Source: Micromonospora sp. MA102 (GTDB lineage Bacteria > Actinomycetota > Actinomycetes > Mycobacteriales > Micromonosporaceae). Taken from it: a stretch of 64,000 nucleotides of DNA. Positions 43,037-51,093 of this stretch are shown piece by piece (within the stretch, counting starts at the first letter, position 1; the number at the start of each line of letters is the position of its first letter). Below the pieces are notes generated by a model, which saw nothing but the letters and a program-made list of their open reading frames with translations, made no database searches and was not told the origin of the DNA. Made by a program: the position numbers and the translations under genes. Where the stretch lies: the NCBI RefSeq assembly GCF_025460765.1, contig NZ_JAMWEG010000007.1, positions 301,989-365,988 on the forward strand, read 5' to 3'.

Positions 43037-43701
43037 TGACCGGCGTGCTGGGGATCACCGACATCGGGACGTACGTGCTGGGCACCGTGGCGATCGTGCT
43101 GCTGCCCGGGCCGAACTCGCTCTTCGTGCTGTCCACGGCGGCGCGACGCGGGGTGGCGGCCGGCTACCGGGCCGCCGGGGGCGTGTTCGTCGGCGACTCG
43201 GTGCTGATGATCCTCTCCGCCGCCGGGGTGGCGTCGCTGCTCCGGGCGTACCCGGCGCTCTTCCTCGTGGTCAAGTACGCCGGCGCCGCGTACCTCGGGT
43301 GGTTGGGGTTGACCATGCTGCGCGGCGCCTGGCGGCGCTGGCGCGACCGCAACGACCCCACCGCGCCGCGGCTCATCGACGCGGCGGAGCCGGCGGCGGT
43401 GCGTGACCCGTTCCGGCGGGCGCTGGTGATCAGCCTGCTCAACCCGAAGGCGATCCTCTTCTTCATCTCGTTCTTCATCCAGTTCGTCGACCCGGGCTAC
43501 GCCTGGCCGGCGCTGTCGTTCCTACTGCTCGGGCTGATCGCGCAGGTGACCAGCGCGCTCTACCTGACCGCGCTGATCCTCACCGGCACCTTCCTGGCCG
43601 CCCAGTTCCACCGCCGGCGGCGGCTCGCGGCGACCGGCACCACGGCCATCGCCGTGCTCTTCCTCGGCTTCAGCCTGAAGCTCGCCACCGCCTCGGTCTG
43701 A
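43033..43701 (+). CDS. leuE: LysE-family amino acid exporter, LeuE-like
   Basis: A 222-residue membrane exporter with about six helices. The N-terminus GITDIGTYVLGTVAIVLLPGPNSLFVLSTAARRGVAAGYRAAGGVFVGD is LeuE-like, and ISLLNPKAILFFISFFIQFVDPGYAWP is the conserved RhtB/LysE loop. LeuE exports leucine and related amino acids in E. coli. ATG overlaps the stop of the FMN-GNAT fusion (ATGA), so a shared role such as export of a modified amino compound is possible. Confidence 0.87.
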   Translation: MMTGVLGITDIGTYVLGTVAIVLLPGPNSLFVLSTAARRGVAAGYRAAGGVFVGDSVLMILSAAGVASLLRAYPALFLVVKYAGAAYLGWLGLTMLRGAWRRWRDRNDPTAPRLIDAAEPAAVRDPFRRALVISLLNPKAILFFISFFIQFVDPGYAWPALSFLLLGLIAQVTSALYLTALILTGTFLAAQFHRRRRLAATGTTAIAVLFLGFSLKLATASV

Positions 43702-43752
43702 GGCGAAGGCCCCGGCTGCCGTCGCGGATCGGGGCCGGACGCGCGGCCGCGG

Positions 43753-44679
43753 TCAGGTGCCGTCGCCGGCTCCGCCGCCGCCGACGCCCGCGCCGCCGGC
43801 CGTGCCGCCCAGGCCGTAGCCGGGGGCGACGGGCTCGTCGGGCCGGCGGCTCACGTGCGCGGACTCGCGGACCGTGGCGGACCAGCCGGCGGGGGCGGCG
43901 GCCGCCGCGTGCCGGTCGATGGCGCGCCGCAGCCACCCGTCGACGGTGGCCACCCAGTCCCGCCGGTCGGCGCCCGCGTGCCAGATCCGGAACCGGCTGA
44001 TGCTCTGGTGGGTCACCCCGGCCAGGGACAGCCGGCGGTCCATCCAGAGCAGCACCTCCAGCCCCGCCGCGTTGGTCACGAAGATCACCTCCAGTTCGGT
44101 GATCGGCCCGGCGTAGAGCGGGGCCACCCAGAACCCCAGCCGCTCGTGCAGCGGCAGCGTCTGGTCCACCCCGGGCAGCCGCCCGTGCTGGAGGCCGGCC
44201 TGCCGCATGACGAAGCCGAGGGTGTCCAGCGCGGCGAGGATGTGCTGCTGGGTGGGAAGCGGATAGACGAGGACCGGCACCATGGCGCCCTGGTCCAGGT
44301 CCGGGTCGACGGACACCTCGGTACGCAGCCCGGTGCGCAGGCTCATCAGCGGCACCCCGCCGAACATGGTCACCGGGGTCTCCCAGGGCAGCGGCATCGC
44401 GAAGTCGACCGCCCGCCGCCGCCCGGCCGGCACCACGAACCGGCCGGCGATCGGCACCTGGTGGTACTGGAGGAGCCGGCGGGGCGCCTCCGGGTCCTCC
44501 GGCTCGACCTGCGCGATCAGCCCCAGCCGGATGTGCCGGACGGCGACGTCGGCGCCGCCGGCGGTCAGCATCACCCGGCCGGGCAGGCGCAGGCCGGGGC
44601 GGGTGCTCGGGTTGGGCAGCGTGGTGGTCACCGACAGCCCGGTCCACACGGACTCCGACGACACCCCGGTCAGCCGCAT
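43753..44679 (-). CDS. Spo0M-like sporulation-control protein
   Basis: A 308-residue arrestin-fold protein of the Spo0M (SpoOM) family. Recognisable parts: VWTGLSVTTTLPNPSTRPGLRLPGRVMLTAGGADVAVRHIRLGLIAQVEPED, QYHQVPIAGRFVVPAGRRRAVDFAMPLPWETPVTMFGGVPL, LRTEVSVDPDLDQGAMVPVLVYPLPTQQHILAALDTLGFVM and QSISRFRIWHAG. The C-terminal 70 residues are low-complexity Gly/Ala. Family proteins affect sporulation and cytoskeletal organisation in Bacillus; the role here is inferred. ATG at 44679; a small hairpin lies beyond its stop, shared with leuE. Confidence 0.85.
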   Translation of the reverse strand: MRLTGVSSESVWTGLSVTTTLPNPSTRPGLRLPGRVMLTAGGADVAVRHIRLGLIAQVEPEDPEAPRRLLQYHQVPIAGRFVVPAGRRRAVDFAMPLPWETPVTMFGGVPLMSLRTGLRTEVSVDPDLDQGAMVPVLVYPLPTQQHILAALDTLGFVMRQAGLQHGRLPGVDQTLPLHERLGFWVAPLYAGPITELEVIFVTNAAGLEVLLWMDRRLSLAGVTHQSISRFRIWHAGADRRDWVATVDGWLRRAIDRHAAAAAPAGWSATVRESAHVSRRPDEPVAPGYGLGGTAGGAGVGGGGAGDGT

Positions 44680-44729
44680 GCCGCCGGTTTCCCGCTGCCC
44701 GCTCCCCCATGCGCCCGCCGCGCCGATCC

Positions 44730-44769
44730 GGGTGCGCCCGCTGTCGCCGGAGCGACGACGGGCGCACCC
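44730..44769 (-). terminator. Terminator of the CNNM operon
   Basis: GGGTGCGCCCG and CGGGCGCACCC pair, extended inward by GTCGC/GCGAC, 14 bp after the stop of the second CNNM gene. Confidence 0.8.
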
Positions 44770-44783
44770 GAGGAAACCGCGTG

Positions 44784-45848
44784 TCAGCGCATCCGGCGGC
44801 CGCGCGGCACCGGGTCGGTCTCGTCGTCGAACTCGCCGATGACCTCCTCGAGAAGGTCCTCCAGCGCGACGAAGCCGATCGGCCGGGTCGGTCCGCCGCC
44901 GTTGCGGACCAGCGCCAGCTGGGCCTGCCGGCCCCGCATGGCCGCCACCGCCTCGGTGACCGACGCCTCGCCGGGCAGGGTGAACGCCGGGGTCATCAGC
45001 TCCTCGGCGGTCGCCGACCGGCCGGTGGTGACCGCCCGGACCGCCTCGCGGACGTGGACCAGGCCGCAGACCTCGCCGCCGGTGTCGACCACGGCGAGCC
45101 GGGACCTGCCGCTGTCGCGGGAGACCTGCTCGATCCGCTCGGCGGCGTCGTCCCGGCGGACCGTGACGATCCGGTCGAACGGCTCCATCACCTGCGCCAC
45201 GGTGGTGCCCTGCAACTCCAGCATGCTGGTCAGCATCTGGTGCTGCTCGGCGCCGAGCAGCCCGTGCTCGCGGGACTGCTCCAGCAGGATGCGCAGCTCG
45301 TCCGGGCCGTGCACCATGGCGAGCTGGTCCTGCTGCCGGACGCCGACGAGCCGCAGCACGGCGTTGGCCAGCGCGTTGAGCGCGGACAGCACCGGGCGGG
45401 CGACCCGGGCGAAGGCCCGGAACGGCAGCGCCAGCAGCATGGCCGAACGCTCCGCGTCGGTGATCGCCCAGGACTTCGGGGCCATCTCGCCCACCACCAG
45501 GTGCAGGAACGTCACCAGGGCCAGGGCGAACAGCAGCCCGACCAGGTGACCGACCGCGTCCGGCAGCCCGACCGCGTGCAGCAGCGGGCTGAGCAGGTGC
45601 TCGATGGCCGGCTCGGCCAGCGCGCCGAGACCCAGGGTGCACAGGGTGATGCCGAGCTGGGCGCCGGCCAGCATGAGGCTCAGCTCGCGGACGCCGTCCA
45701 GCGCCGCGCGGGCCGCCCGGCCGCCGCCGGCCGCCGACTGCTCCAGCCGGTACCGCTTGGCCGCGACCAGCGCGAACTCGGCCGCCACGAAGAAGCCGTT
45801 GAGCGCCAGCAGCACCACCGAGAAGAAGAGCGCGAACCCGGGGCTCAT
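44784..45848 (-). CDS. CNNM/CBS-domain membrane transporter (hemolysin C/CorC family), shorter paralogue
   Basis: A 354-residue protein. The N-terminal CNNM (DUF21) membrane domain has FFVAAEFALVAAKRYRLEQ, GAQLGITLCTLGLGALAEP and VVGEMAPKSWAITDAER, motifs common to bacterial Mg/Na-linked transporters. Two CBS repeats follow (VMEPFDRIVTVRRDDAAERIEQV, LMTPAFTLPGEASVTEAVAAM). Unlike its upstream paralogue it has no CorC_HlyC domain. ATG overlaps the upstream paralogue by 4 bp, so both are made together and may heterodimerise. It probably exports magnesium or another cation. Confidence 0.9.
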   Translation of the reverse strand: MSPGFALFFSVVLLALNGFFVAAEFALVAAKRYRLEQSAAGGGRAARAALDGVRELSLMLAGAQLGITLCTLGLGALAEPAIEHLLSPLLHAVGLPDAVGHLVGLLFALALVTFLHLVVGEMAPKSWAITDAERSAMLLALPFRAFARVARPVLSALNALANAVLRLVGVRQQDQLAMVHGPDELRILLEQSREHGLLGAEQHQMLTSMLELQGTTVAQVMEPFDRIVTVRRDDAAERIEQVSRDSGRSRLAVVDTGGEVCGLVHVREAVRAVTTGRSATAEELMTPAFTLPGEASVTEAVAAMRGRQAQLALVRNGGGPTRPIGFVALEDLLEEVIGEFDDETDPVPRGRRMR

Positions 45849-47200
45849 GCGGCCTCCTCCCCGTGCGCGCCCGCGGTGGTCCGCAGCCGGACGGAGTCGG
45901 CCACGTGCCGGTCCACGGCGAGCACCTCGACCAGGGCGCGGGGCTCGGTGTCCGGCTCGTCGCCGTCGACGGCGAGCGCGATCTCCAACCGGTCGCCGAC
46001 CTCGGGCACCCGGCCCAGCTCGCGCATGACCAGGCCGGAGAGCGTGTCGTACTCGGGCGCCTCGGGCAGCGCGATGCCGGTGCTGTCGGCCACCTCGTCG
46101 ATCCGCCAGCGGGCCGGCACCACCCAGGAGCCGTCCTCCTGCCGGGCGGGAGCCCGCTCCGGCGGGTCGTCCTCGTCGCGGATCGGCCCGACCAGCTCCT
46201 CGGCGATGTCCTCCAGCGTGATCACACCCGCGAAGCCGCCGTACTCGTCGACCACGCAGGCGAGCTGGCGGTGCCCGACCCGGAGCCGGTCCAGCACCGT
46301 CGGCAGCGGGAGCGTCTCCGGCACCAGCAACGGGGGTACGGCCACCGTGGCCACCCGGGTGCTCGCCCGCTCGGCCGGCGGCACCCCGAGGACGTCGGCG
46401 ATGCCGATCACGCCGATCAGGTCGTCGACGCCCTCGGCGCCGCGCACCGGGAACCGGGAGTGGCCGGTGTCGAGCAGCTCGACGACCCGGCTGACCGGCT
46501 CGTCGGCCCGTACGGTGTGCACGTCGACCCGGGGGACCATGGCCTCCCCGGCGGTGAGCTCCCGGAAGTCGAGCCCTCGGTCGAGCAGGTCGGACATCTC
46601 GGCGTCGAGGTGCCCCTCCTCGCGGGACTCGGCGATGATCTGCTCCAGGTCCTCCGGGGTGGCGCCGCTGGGCAGCTCCTCGATCGGCTCGATGCCGACG
46701 CGGCGGAGCAGCCGCACGGCGGCGCGGTCGAAGAGGGTGATCACCGGTCCGGCGATCCGCAGGTACATGAGGGTGGACCGGGAAAGTGCCCGGGCGAGCG
46801 GCACGGCACGGGCGATCGCCAGGTTCTTGGGGGCCAGCTCACCGAGGACCATCTGCACGACGGTGGCGATGAGCAGGGCGAGCGCCACCGACAGCGGCAG
46901 CGCCACGGCGTCGGAGACGCCGGCCAGGCCGAGCAGGTCGGCCAGCCCGGCGCCCAGGTACGGCTGGGCGGCGTAACCGACCAGCAGGGCGGTCACGGTG
47001 ATGCCGAGCTGGGCGCCGGAGAGCATGAACGAGAGCCGGCCGGTCACCTCCAGGGCCCGGGCGGCGGCGGCGTCGCCACCGTCGGCGAGCTGCTTGAGCT
47101 TGCCCCGGTCCACGGCGACGTAACCGAACTCCTGGGCCACGAAGTAACCGGTGGCGGCGGTGAGCACGATGATGAGGACGAGTCCGACGAGGATCAGCAC
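45845..47200 (-). CDS. CNNM/CBS-domain transporter with CorC_HlyC domain
   Basis: A 451-residue protein: CNNM membrane domain (ATGYFVAQEFGYVAVDRGKL, GAQLGITVTALLVGYAAQPYLGAGL, VLGELAPKNLAIARA), a CBS pair (MVPRVDVHTVRADEPVSRVVELL, VPETLPLPTVLDRLRVGHRQLACVVDEYGGFAGVITLEDIAEELVG) and a C-terminal transporter-associated CorC_HlyC domain (WVVPARWRIDEVADSTGIALPE). GTG start at 47200. A TAAAAT -10-like hexamer lies 102-107 bp upstream on the same strand. First gene of the two-gene CNNM unit. Confidence 0.92.
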   Translation of the reverse strand: MLILVGLVLIIVLTAATGYFVAQEFGYVAVDRGKLKQLADGGDAAAARALEVTGRLSFMLSGAQLGITVTALLVGYAAQPYLGAGLADLLGLAGVSDAVALPLSVALALLIATVVQMVLGELAPKNLAIARAVPLARALSRSTLMYLRIAGPVITLFDRAAVRLLRRVGIEPIEELPSGATPEDLEQIIAESREEGHLDAEMSDLLDRGLDFRELTAGEAMVPRVDVHTVRADEPVSRVVELLDTGHSRFPVRGAEGVDDLIGVIGIADVLGVPPAERASTRVATVAVPPLLVPETLPLPTVLDRLRVGHRQLACVVDEYGGFAGVITLEDIAEELVGPIRDEDDPPERAPARQEDGSWVVPARWRIDEVADSTGIALPEAPEYDTLSGLVMRELGRVPEVGDRLEIALAVDGDEPDTEPRALVEVLAVDRHVADSVRLRTTAGAHGEEAA

Positions 47201-47361
47201 GGGAGGGTCAGGGCTCCCGGGGCCGTCGGGTCCAGAGGTTGCCGGGCACGACCCGGCTGGCTACTGCTGCCCTCCTGGGCAGAGGAGTCGATCATGCCGC
47301 CATTTTATCGACGGCGGCTGGGCGTTCGCTGAGGGTGCCGGAAGCCTCCCCGCTGTCCGGT

Positions 47362-47688
47362 TCACCGGCCGGACAGCTCGTCGACGTCCAGCAGTTCCCG
47401 GTCGATCCGCCCCGAACGGTAGGCCGCCCGCCCGATCATCTGCGCGGCGACCGGCGCCGTGGCCAGCTGGAAGACCGCCACCAGCGCGATCATGCCGAGG
47501 TCCGACGGCGTACGCAGGCGCAGGGCGAGGCCGATGAGGAGCAGCAGCACGCCGAGCACCTGCGGCTTGGTGGCGGCGTGCATCCGGGCCAGCACGTCCG
47601 GGAAGCGCAGCACCCCGATCCCGGCGACCAGGCTGAGCAGCGCCCCGGCCAGCAGGCAGAAGCCGCCGAGCCAGTCGGCGATCAGCAT
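47362..47688 (-). CDS. mrpG: Mrp antiporter subunit G
   Basis: A 108-residue small membrane subunit with three hydrophobic helices: WLGGFCLLAGALLSLVAGIGVLRFPDVLARMHAATKPQVLG, which is the family signature, then LLLLIGLALRL and MIALVAVFQLATAPVAAQMIGRAAYRSG. ATG at 47688 fits its GGAGG site and shares one base with the mrpF stop; a GTG at 47691 is the alternative. Last gene of the mrp operon. Confidence 0.93.
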   Translation of the reverse strand: MLIADWLGGFCLLAGALLSLVAGIGVLRFPDVLARMHAATKPQVLGVLLLLIGLALRLRTPSDLGMIALVAVFQLATAPVAAQMIGRAAYRSGRIDRELLDVDELSGR

Positions 47689-47951
47689 CACACCTCCTCC
47701 CGGACCGCGAACCGCACCAGGGACACCGACCCGACGAAGCCGAGCAGGGACAGCACCACGAGCACGGGCAGCGTGGTGGCGTGCCCGTTCACCGCCGCCT
47801 CCGCGCCGACCGCGCCGAGCATGGTGGAGAGCAGCAGGTCGGCGGCCACGACCCGGTCGAGCAGGGACGGGCCCCGGTAGATCCGGGCCAGGGCGAGCAG
47901 CGCGGTGACCGAGAGCAGCACGGTCAGCGCGAGGGCGAGGAGCGCGGTCAC
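47688..47951 (-). CDS. mrpF: Mrp antiporter subunit F
   Basis: An 87-residue protein with three hydrophobic segments. The family sequence is ARIYRGPSLLDRVVAADLLLSTMLGAVGAEAAVNG, with LPVLVVLSLLGFVGSVSLVRF at the C-terminus. GTG start overlaps the mrpE stop (GTGA). Part of the membrane arm of the multi-subunit Na/H antiporter. Confidence 0.93.
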   Translation of the reverse strand: MTALLALALTVLLSVTALLALARIYRGPSLLDRVVAADLLLSTMLGAVGAEAAVNGHATTLPVLVVLSLLGFVGSVSLVRFAVREEV

Positions 47952-48604
47952 GGGTGGTCCCTCCGATCGACGGGTTCGAGATCGAGCTGGCGTACCTCGG
48001 CGGGGGAGCCCACGGCGCGGACGATGCGCCGTTCGACGGCGAGGGTGCGCTCCCGGCCGGCGGTCAGGTCCTCCGGGCCGCGGACGTCGAGCACGTGCAC
48101 GTAGAGCACCCCGCGGTCGCGGTCCACCTCGAGGATCAGGGTCCCCGGCACCAGCGAGATCACCTCGGCGGTGAGCGCCAGGTTGAGGTCGGTGCGGACC
48201 CGCAGCGGCACCGCGATGACCGCTCCGCGCGGGCGGTAGCCGGGACGCACCGCCACGGCGGCGACGTGGAGGCTCGCGGTGACCAGTTCGCCGGCGAAGG
48301 TCACCGCGAGGACCAGCAGGGCGCCGGGACGCAGCCGCCCGCCGAAGGTGACCGGCGGGAGCGGGAAGAAGAGCAGCACGGCGACGCCGAGCACCAGGCC
48401 GGCGAGCACGTTGCCCCAGGACAGGTCGCCCCAGAGCAGCACCCAGATGGTGACCAGCCAGCCGAGCGCGATGGCCTGGTCGCGCCGCCGCCCGCCCCGG
48501 CCCACGGCGCGCGCGGGGGCGTCGGGCGCCGATCCGCCCGGTGGCGCGCCGCCGGGCGGTTCCCCGCCGTCGGTCGGCCGGCCCGGGGGCAGGCTGTCGG
48601 TCAC
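47948..48604 (-). CDS. mrpE: Mrp antiporter subunit E
   Basis: A 218-residue subunit. The first 45 residues are a cytoplasmic Gly/Pro-rich segment not seen in short MrpE proteins. It is followed by two or three membrane helices (LGWLVTIWVLLWGDLSWGNVLAGLVLGVAVLLFFP) and the soluble domain ALTAEVISLVPGTLILEVDRDRGVLYVHVLDV, diagnostic for MrpE. GTG overlaps the mrpD stop by 4 bp. Supports assembly of the complex. Confidence 0.93.
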   Translation of the reverse strand: MTDSLPPGRPTDGGEPPGGAPPGGSAPDAPARAVGRGGRRRDQAIALGWLVTIWVLLWGDLSWGNVLAGLVLGVAVLLFFPLPPVTFGGRLRPGALLVLAVTFAGELVTASLHVAAVAVRPGYRPRGAVIAVPLRVRTDLNLALTAEVISLVPGTLILEVDRDRGVLYVHVLDVRGPEDLTAGRERTLAVERRIVRAVGSPAEVRQLDLEPVDRRDHP

Positions 48605-50106
48605 GGCACGTCCACCGGCAGGACGGCCCGGACGTACGGGGTGCGCTGGCGCAGGTCGGTGGCCGCGTCCGAGGTGACCCGGAACAGCGGCCCGGCGGCC
48701 ACGGTGAGCACCAGCCCGAGCACCACCAGGGCCGCGGTGGCCCCGACCATCAGCCCGGGCAGCCGGACGGGCGGGCCGGCGGTGGCCAGCCGGGGCGCCC
48801 GCCAGAACGCGATGTTCCACACCCGGGAGGCGGCGTAGAGGGTGAGCAGGCTGGTCAGGGTGCCGGCCCCGACGAGCACGGCGGGCAGCGTCCCACCGGC
48901 CGCCACGCCGGCCTGGAGCAGGCCGAGCTTGCCGAGGAAGCCCGAGAACGGCGGGATGCCGGCCAGGTTCATGGCCGGGACGAAGAAGAGGACGGCGAGC
49001 AGCGGGGCGAGGCGGGCCAGCCCGCCGAGCCGGCGCAGGTCGGTGCTGCCGGCGCGCTCCTCGACCAGGCCGGCGACCAGGAAGAGGGTGGTCTGGATGG
49101 TGATGTGGTGCACCACGTAGAAGATCGCCCCGGCCAGGCCCGCGACGCTGCTCAACGCCACCCCGAAGATCATGTAGCCGATGTGGCTGACCAGCGTGAA
49201 GGAGAAGAGGCGCTTCAGGTCGGACTGGGCCGCCGCGCCCAGGATGCCGACCACCATGGTCAGCCCGGCCACCACCATGAGCAGGCCGGAGACCTGGCCG
49301 CCGGGGAAGAGCAGGGTCTCGGTGCGGATGATCGCGTACACGCCGACCTTGGTGAGCAGGCCGGCGAAGACCGCGGTGACCGGGGCGGGCGCGGTCGGGT
49401 AGCTGTCCGGCAGCCAGGCCGAGACCGGGAAGACCGCCGCCTTGATGGCGAAGGCGAGCAGCAGGGTGAGCTGCAACGCCAGGCGTACGCCGGGCGGCAG
49501 GGCGTCCAACCGGCCGGCGAGCTGCGCCATGTTGAGGGTGCCGGTGGCCGCGTACACGAGCCCCAACGCGGCCAGGAAGATCATCGACGACAGGACGCTG
49601 ACCACCACGTACGTCGAGCCGGTGCGGATCCGCACCTCCGTGCCGCCGAGGGTGATCAGCACGAAGCTCGCGGCCAGCAGGATCTCGAAGCCGACGAACA
49701 GGTTGAACAGGTCCCCGGCGAGGAAGGCGTTCGTCACGCCGGCGATCAGGACCAGGTAGGTGGGGTGGTAGATGCTCACCGGCGCGGACTCGCCGGACTC
49801 CCCCCGCCCCTGGCCGATCGAGTAGAGCAGCACGCAGAGGGTGACCGCCGAGGAGACCACCACCATCAGCGCGGCCAACTGGTCGGCGACCAGCACGATG
49901 CCGACCGGAGGCGGCCAGCCGCCCACCCGGACCACCACCGGACCGTGCCGGTACGCCTCGACCAGCAGCACCACCGCCACCGCCAGGGTCGTGGTCAGCC
50001 CGATCACGCTGACCGACCGCTGCAACCGCGGCCGGTTGGTGAGGATCAGGGTGAGCGCGGCGCCGAGCAACGGCACCACCACCGGCAGCGGCACGAGAGC
50101 GGTCAT
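48601..50106 (-). CDS. mrpD: Mrp antiporter subunit D
   Basis: A 501-residue proton-pumping-type subunit related to complex I NuoN/M, with about 14 helices. Recognisable segments: FEILLAASFVLITLGGTEVRIRTGSTYVVVSVLSSMIF, FAIKAAVFPVSAWLPDSYPTAPAPVTAVFAGLLTKVGVYAIIR (conserved Lys), LKRLFSFTLVSHIGYMIFGVAL and IPPFSGFLGKLGLLQAG. It translocates cations across the membrane with MrpA. ATG overlaps the mrpC stop by 4 bp. Confidence 0.95.
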   Translation of the reverse strand: MTALVPLPVVVPLLGAALTLILTNRPRLQRSVSVIGLTTTLAVAVVLLVEAYRHGPVVVRVGGWPPPVGIVLVADQLAALMVVVSSAVTLCVLLYSIGQGRGESGESAPVSIYHPTYLVLIAGVTNAFLAGDLFNLFVGFEILLAASFVLITLGGTEVRIRTGSTYVVVSVLSSMIFLAALGLVYAATGTLNMAQLAGRLDALPPGVRLALQLTLLLAFAIKAAVFPVSAWLPDSYPTAPAPVTAVFAGLLTKVGVYAIIRTETLLFPGGQVSGLLMVVAGLTMVVGILGAAAQSDLKRLFSFTLVSHIGYMIFGVALSSVAGLAGAIFYVVHHITIQTTLFLVAGLVEERAGSTDLRRLGGLARLAPLLAVLFFVPAMNLAGIPPFSGFLGKLGLLQAGVAAGGTLPAVLVGAGTLTSLLTLYAASRVWNIAFWRAPRLATAGPPVRLPGLMVGATAALVVLGLVLTVAAGPLFRVTSDAATDLRQRTPYVRAVLPVDVP

Positions 50107-50585
50107 CCCTCCTCCCTCCGCTGGCGCAGGCGGCGCAGCGCCGGCTCCGGGTCCACCTGCTCCGGGTCGTTGTCCGGCCCCTCGCCGCCGAGGTCCGCGG
50201 TGGGCACCTCGTTGCGCCGGGCGAGCCGGACGATCTGCCGGTCCTCCAGGTCGTCCTGCACCTCGTCGTCGCCGGACAGGTACCAGCTCCGGTAGGCGAC
50301 GGCGAGCAGGAACGCGGTCAGCCCGAAGGTGATCACCACGGCGGTGAGCACCATGGCCTGCGGCAGCGCGTCGCTCATGGCCGGCGCCGGCGCCGTGCCC
50401 ACCAGCGGCGAGGCCCCGGACCGGCCGCCGAGCAGGATCAGCAGGTTCACCCCGTTGCCGAGCAGGATGACGCCGAGCAGGATCCGGGTCAGGCTCCGCT
50501 CCAGCAGCAGCGTGACCCCGGTGGCCACGAGCACGCCGACGGCGATCACCAGCACCAGGGTCGGCCCGGCCGCGCCCCGGGTCAA
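50103..50585 (-). CDS. mrpC: Mrp antiporter subunit C
   Basis: A 160-residue NuoK-like subunit. The three helices and GVTLLLERSLTRILLGVILLGNGVNLLILLGG, then DALPQAMVLTAVVITFGLTAFLLAVAYR, are the family signature. The C-terminal 50 residues are a charged tail. The TTG at 50585 is the most upstream plausible start; no good ribosome binding site is visible, and the uncertainty comes with the frame problem of the preceding genes. Confidence 0.92.
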   Translation of the reverse strand: MTRGAAGPTLVLVIAVGVLVATGVTLLLERSLTRILLGVILLGNGVNLLILLGGRSGASPLVGTAPAPAMSDALPQAMVLTAVVITFGLTAFLLAVAYRSWYLSGDDEVQDDLEDRQIVRLARRNEVPTADLGGEGPDNDPEQVDPEPALRRLRQRREEG

Positions 50586-50628
50586 AGCGGCGCCCCAGGC
50601 CGGGACCGCGGCGCTCGCGGCGGCGCGC

Positions 50629-51093
50629 TCACGACGCCTCCCCCTCGCGCTGCACGGCGAGCCCGCGGGCCGGCTCGCCGGCCGCCTCGACGTGCCGGTC
50701 CACCTCCGCGCCGAGGCTGCGCAGGATGTCCAGCACGAGCCCGACCACGACCAGGTAGACGCCGATGTCGAAGAAGAGCGACGTGACCAGGTAGAAGTCG
50801 CCGATCAGCGGCAGCCAGAGGTTGACCTTCACGCTTTCCAGCACCCGGCCGCTGAGGAGCAGCCCGAGCACGCCGCTCCCGACCGAGACGGCCAGGCCCG
50901 CGCCGAGCACGGTGCCTGCGCCGACCGGCGCCGCCTCGGCCAGCTCGTACCGGCCGCCGGCCAGGTAGCGGACGGTCAGCGCGAGGCCGGCGACCAGGCC
51001 GCCGGAGAAGCCGCCGCCCGGGGAGTTGTGCCCGGAGAAGAGCAGGAACAGCGAGAAGAGCAGCACCGTGTGGAAGATCAGCCGGGTGACCAC
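50629..51093 (-). CDS. mrpB: MnhB domain of the Mrp antiporter (separate frame)
   Basis: If the frameshift is real, this can be read alone from a GTG at 51093 as 154 residues: VTRLIFHTVLLFSLFLLFSGHNSPGGGFSGGLVAGLALTVRYLAGG is the MnhB signature, with four hydrophobic helices and a polar C-terminus. No ribosome binding site precedes the GTG, and conserved sequence continues upstream of it in the same frame, which argues that it is the C-terminal part of a single A-B protein. Confidence 0.7.
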   Translation of the reverse strand: MVTRLIFHTVLLFSLFLLFSGHNSPGGGFSGGLVAGLALTVRYLAGGRYELAEAAPVGAGTVLGAGLAVSVGSGVLGLLLSGRVLESVKVNLWLPLIGDFYLVTSLFFDIGVYLVVVGLVLDILRSLGAEVDRHVEAAGEPARGLAVQREGEAS

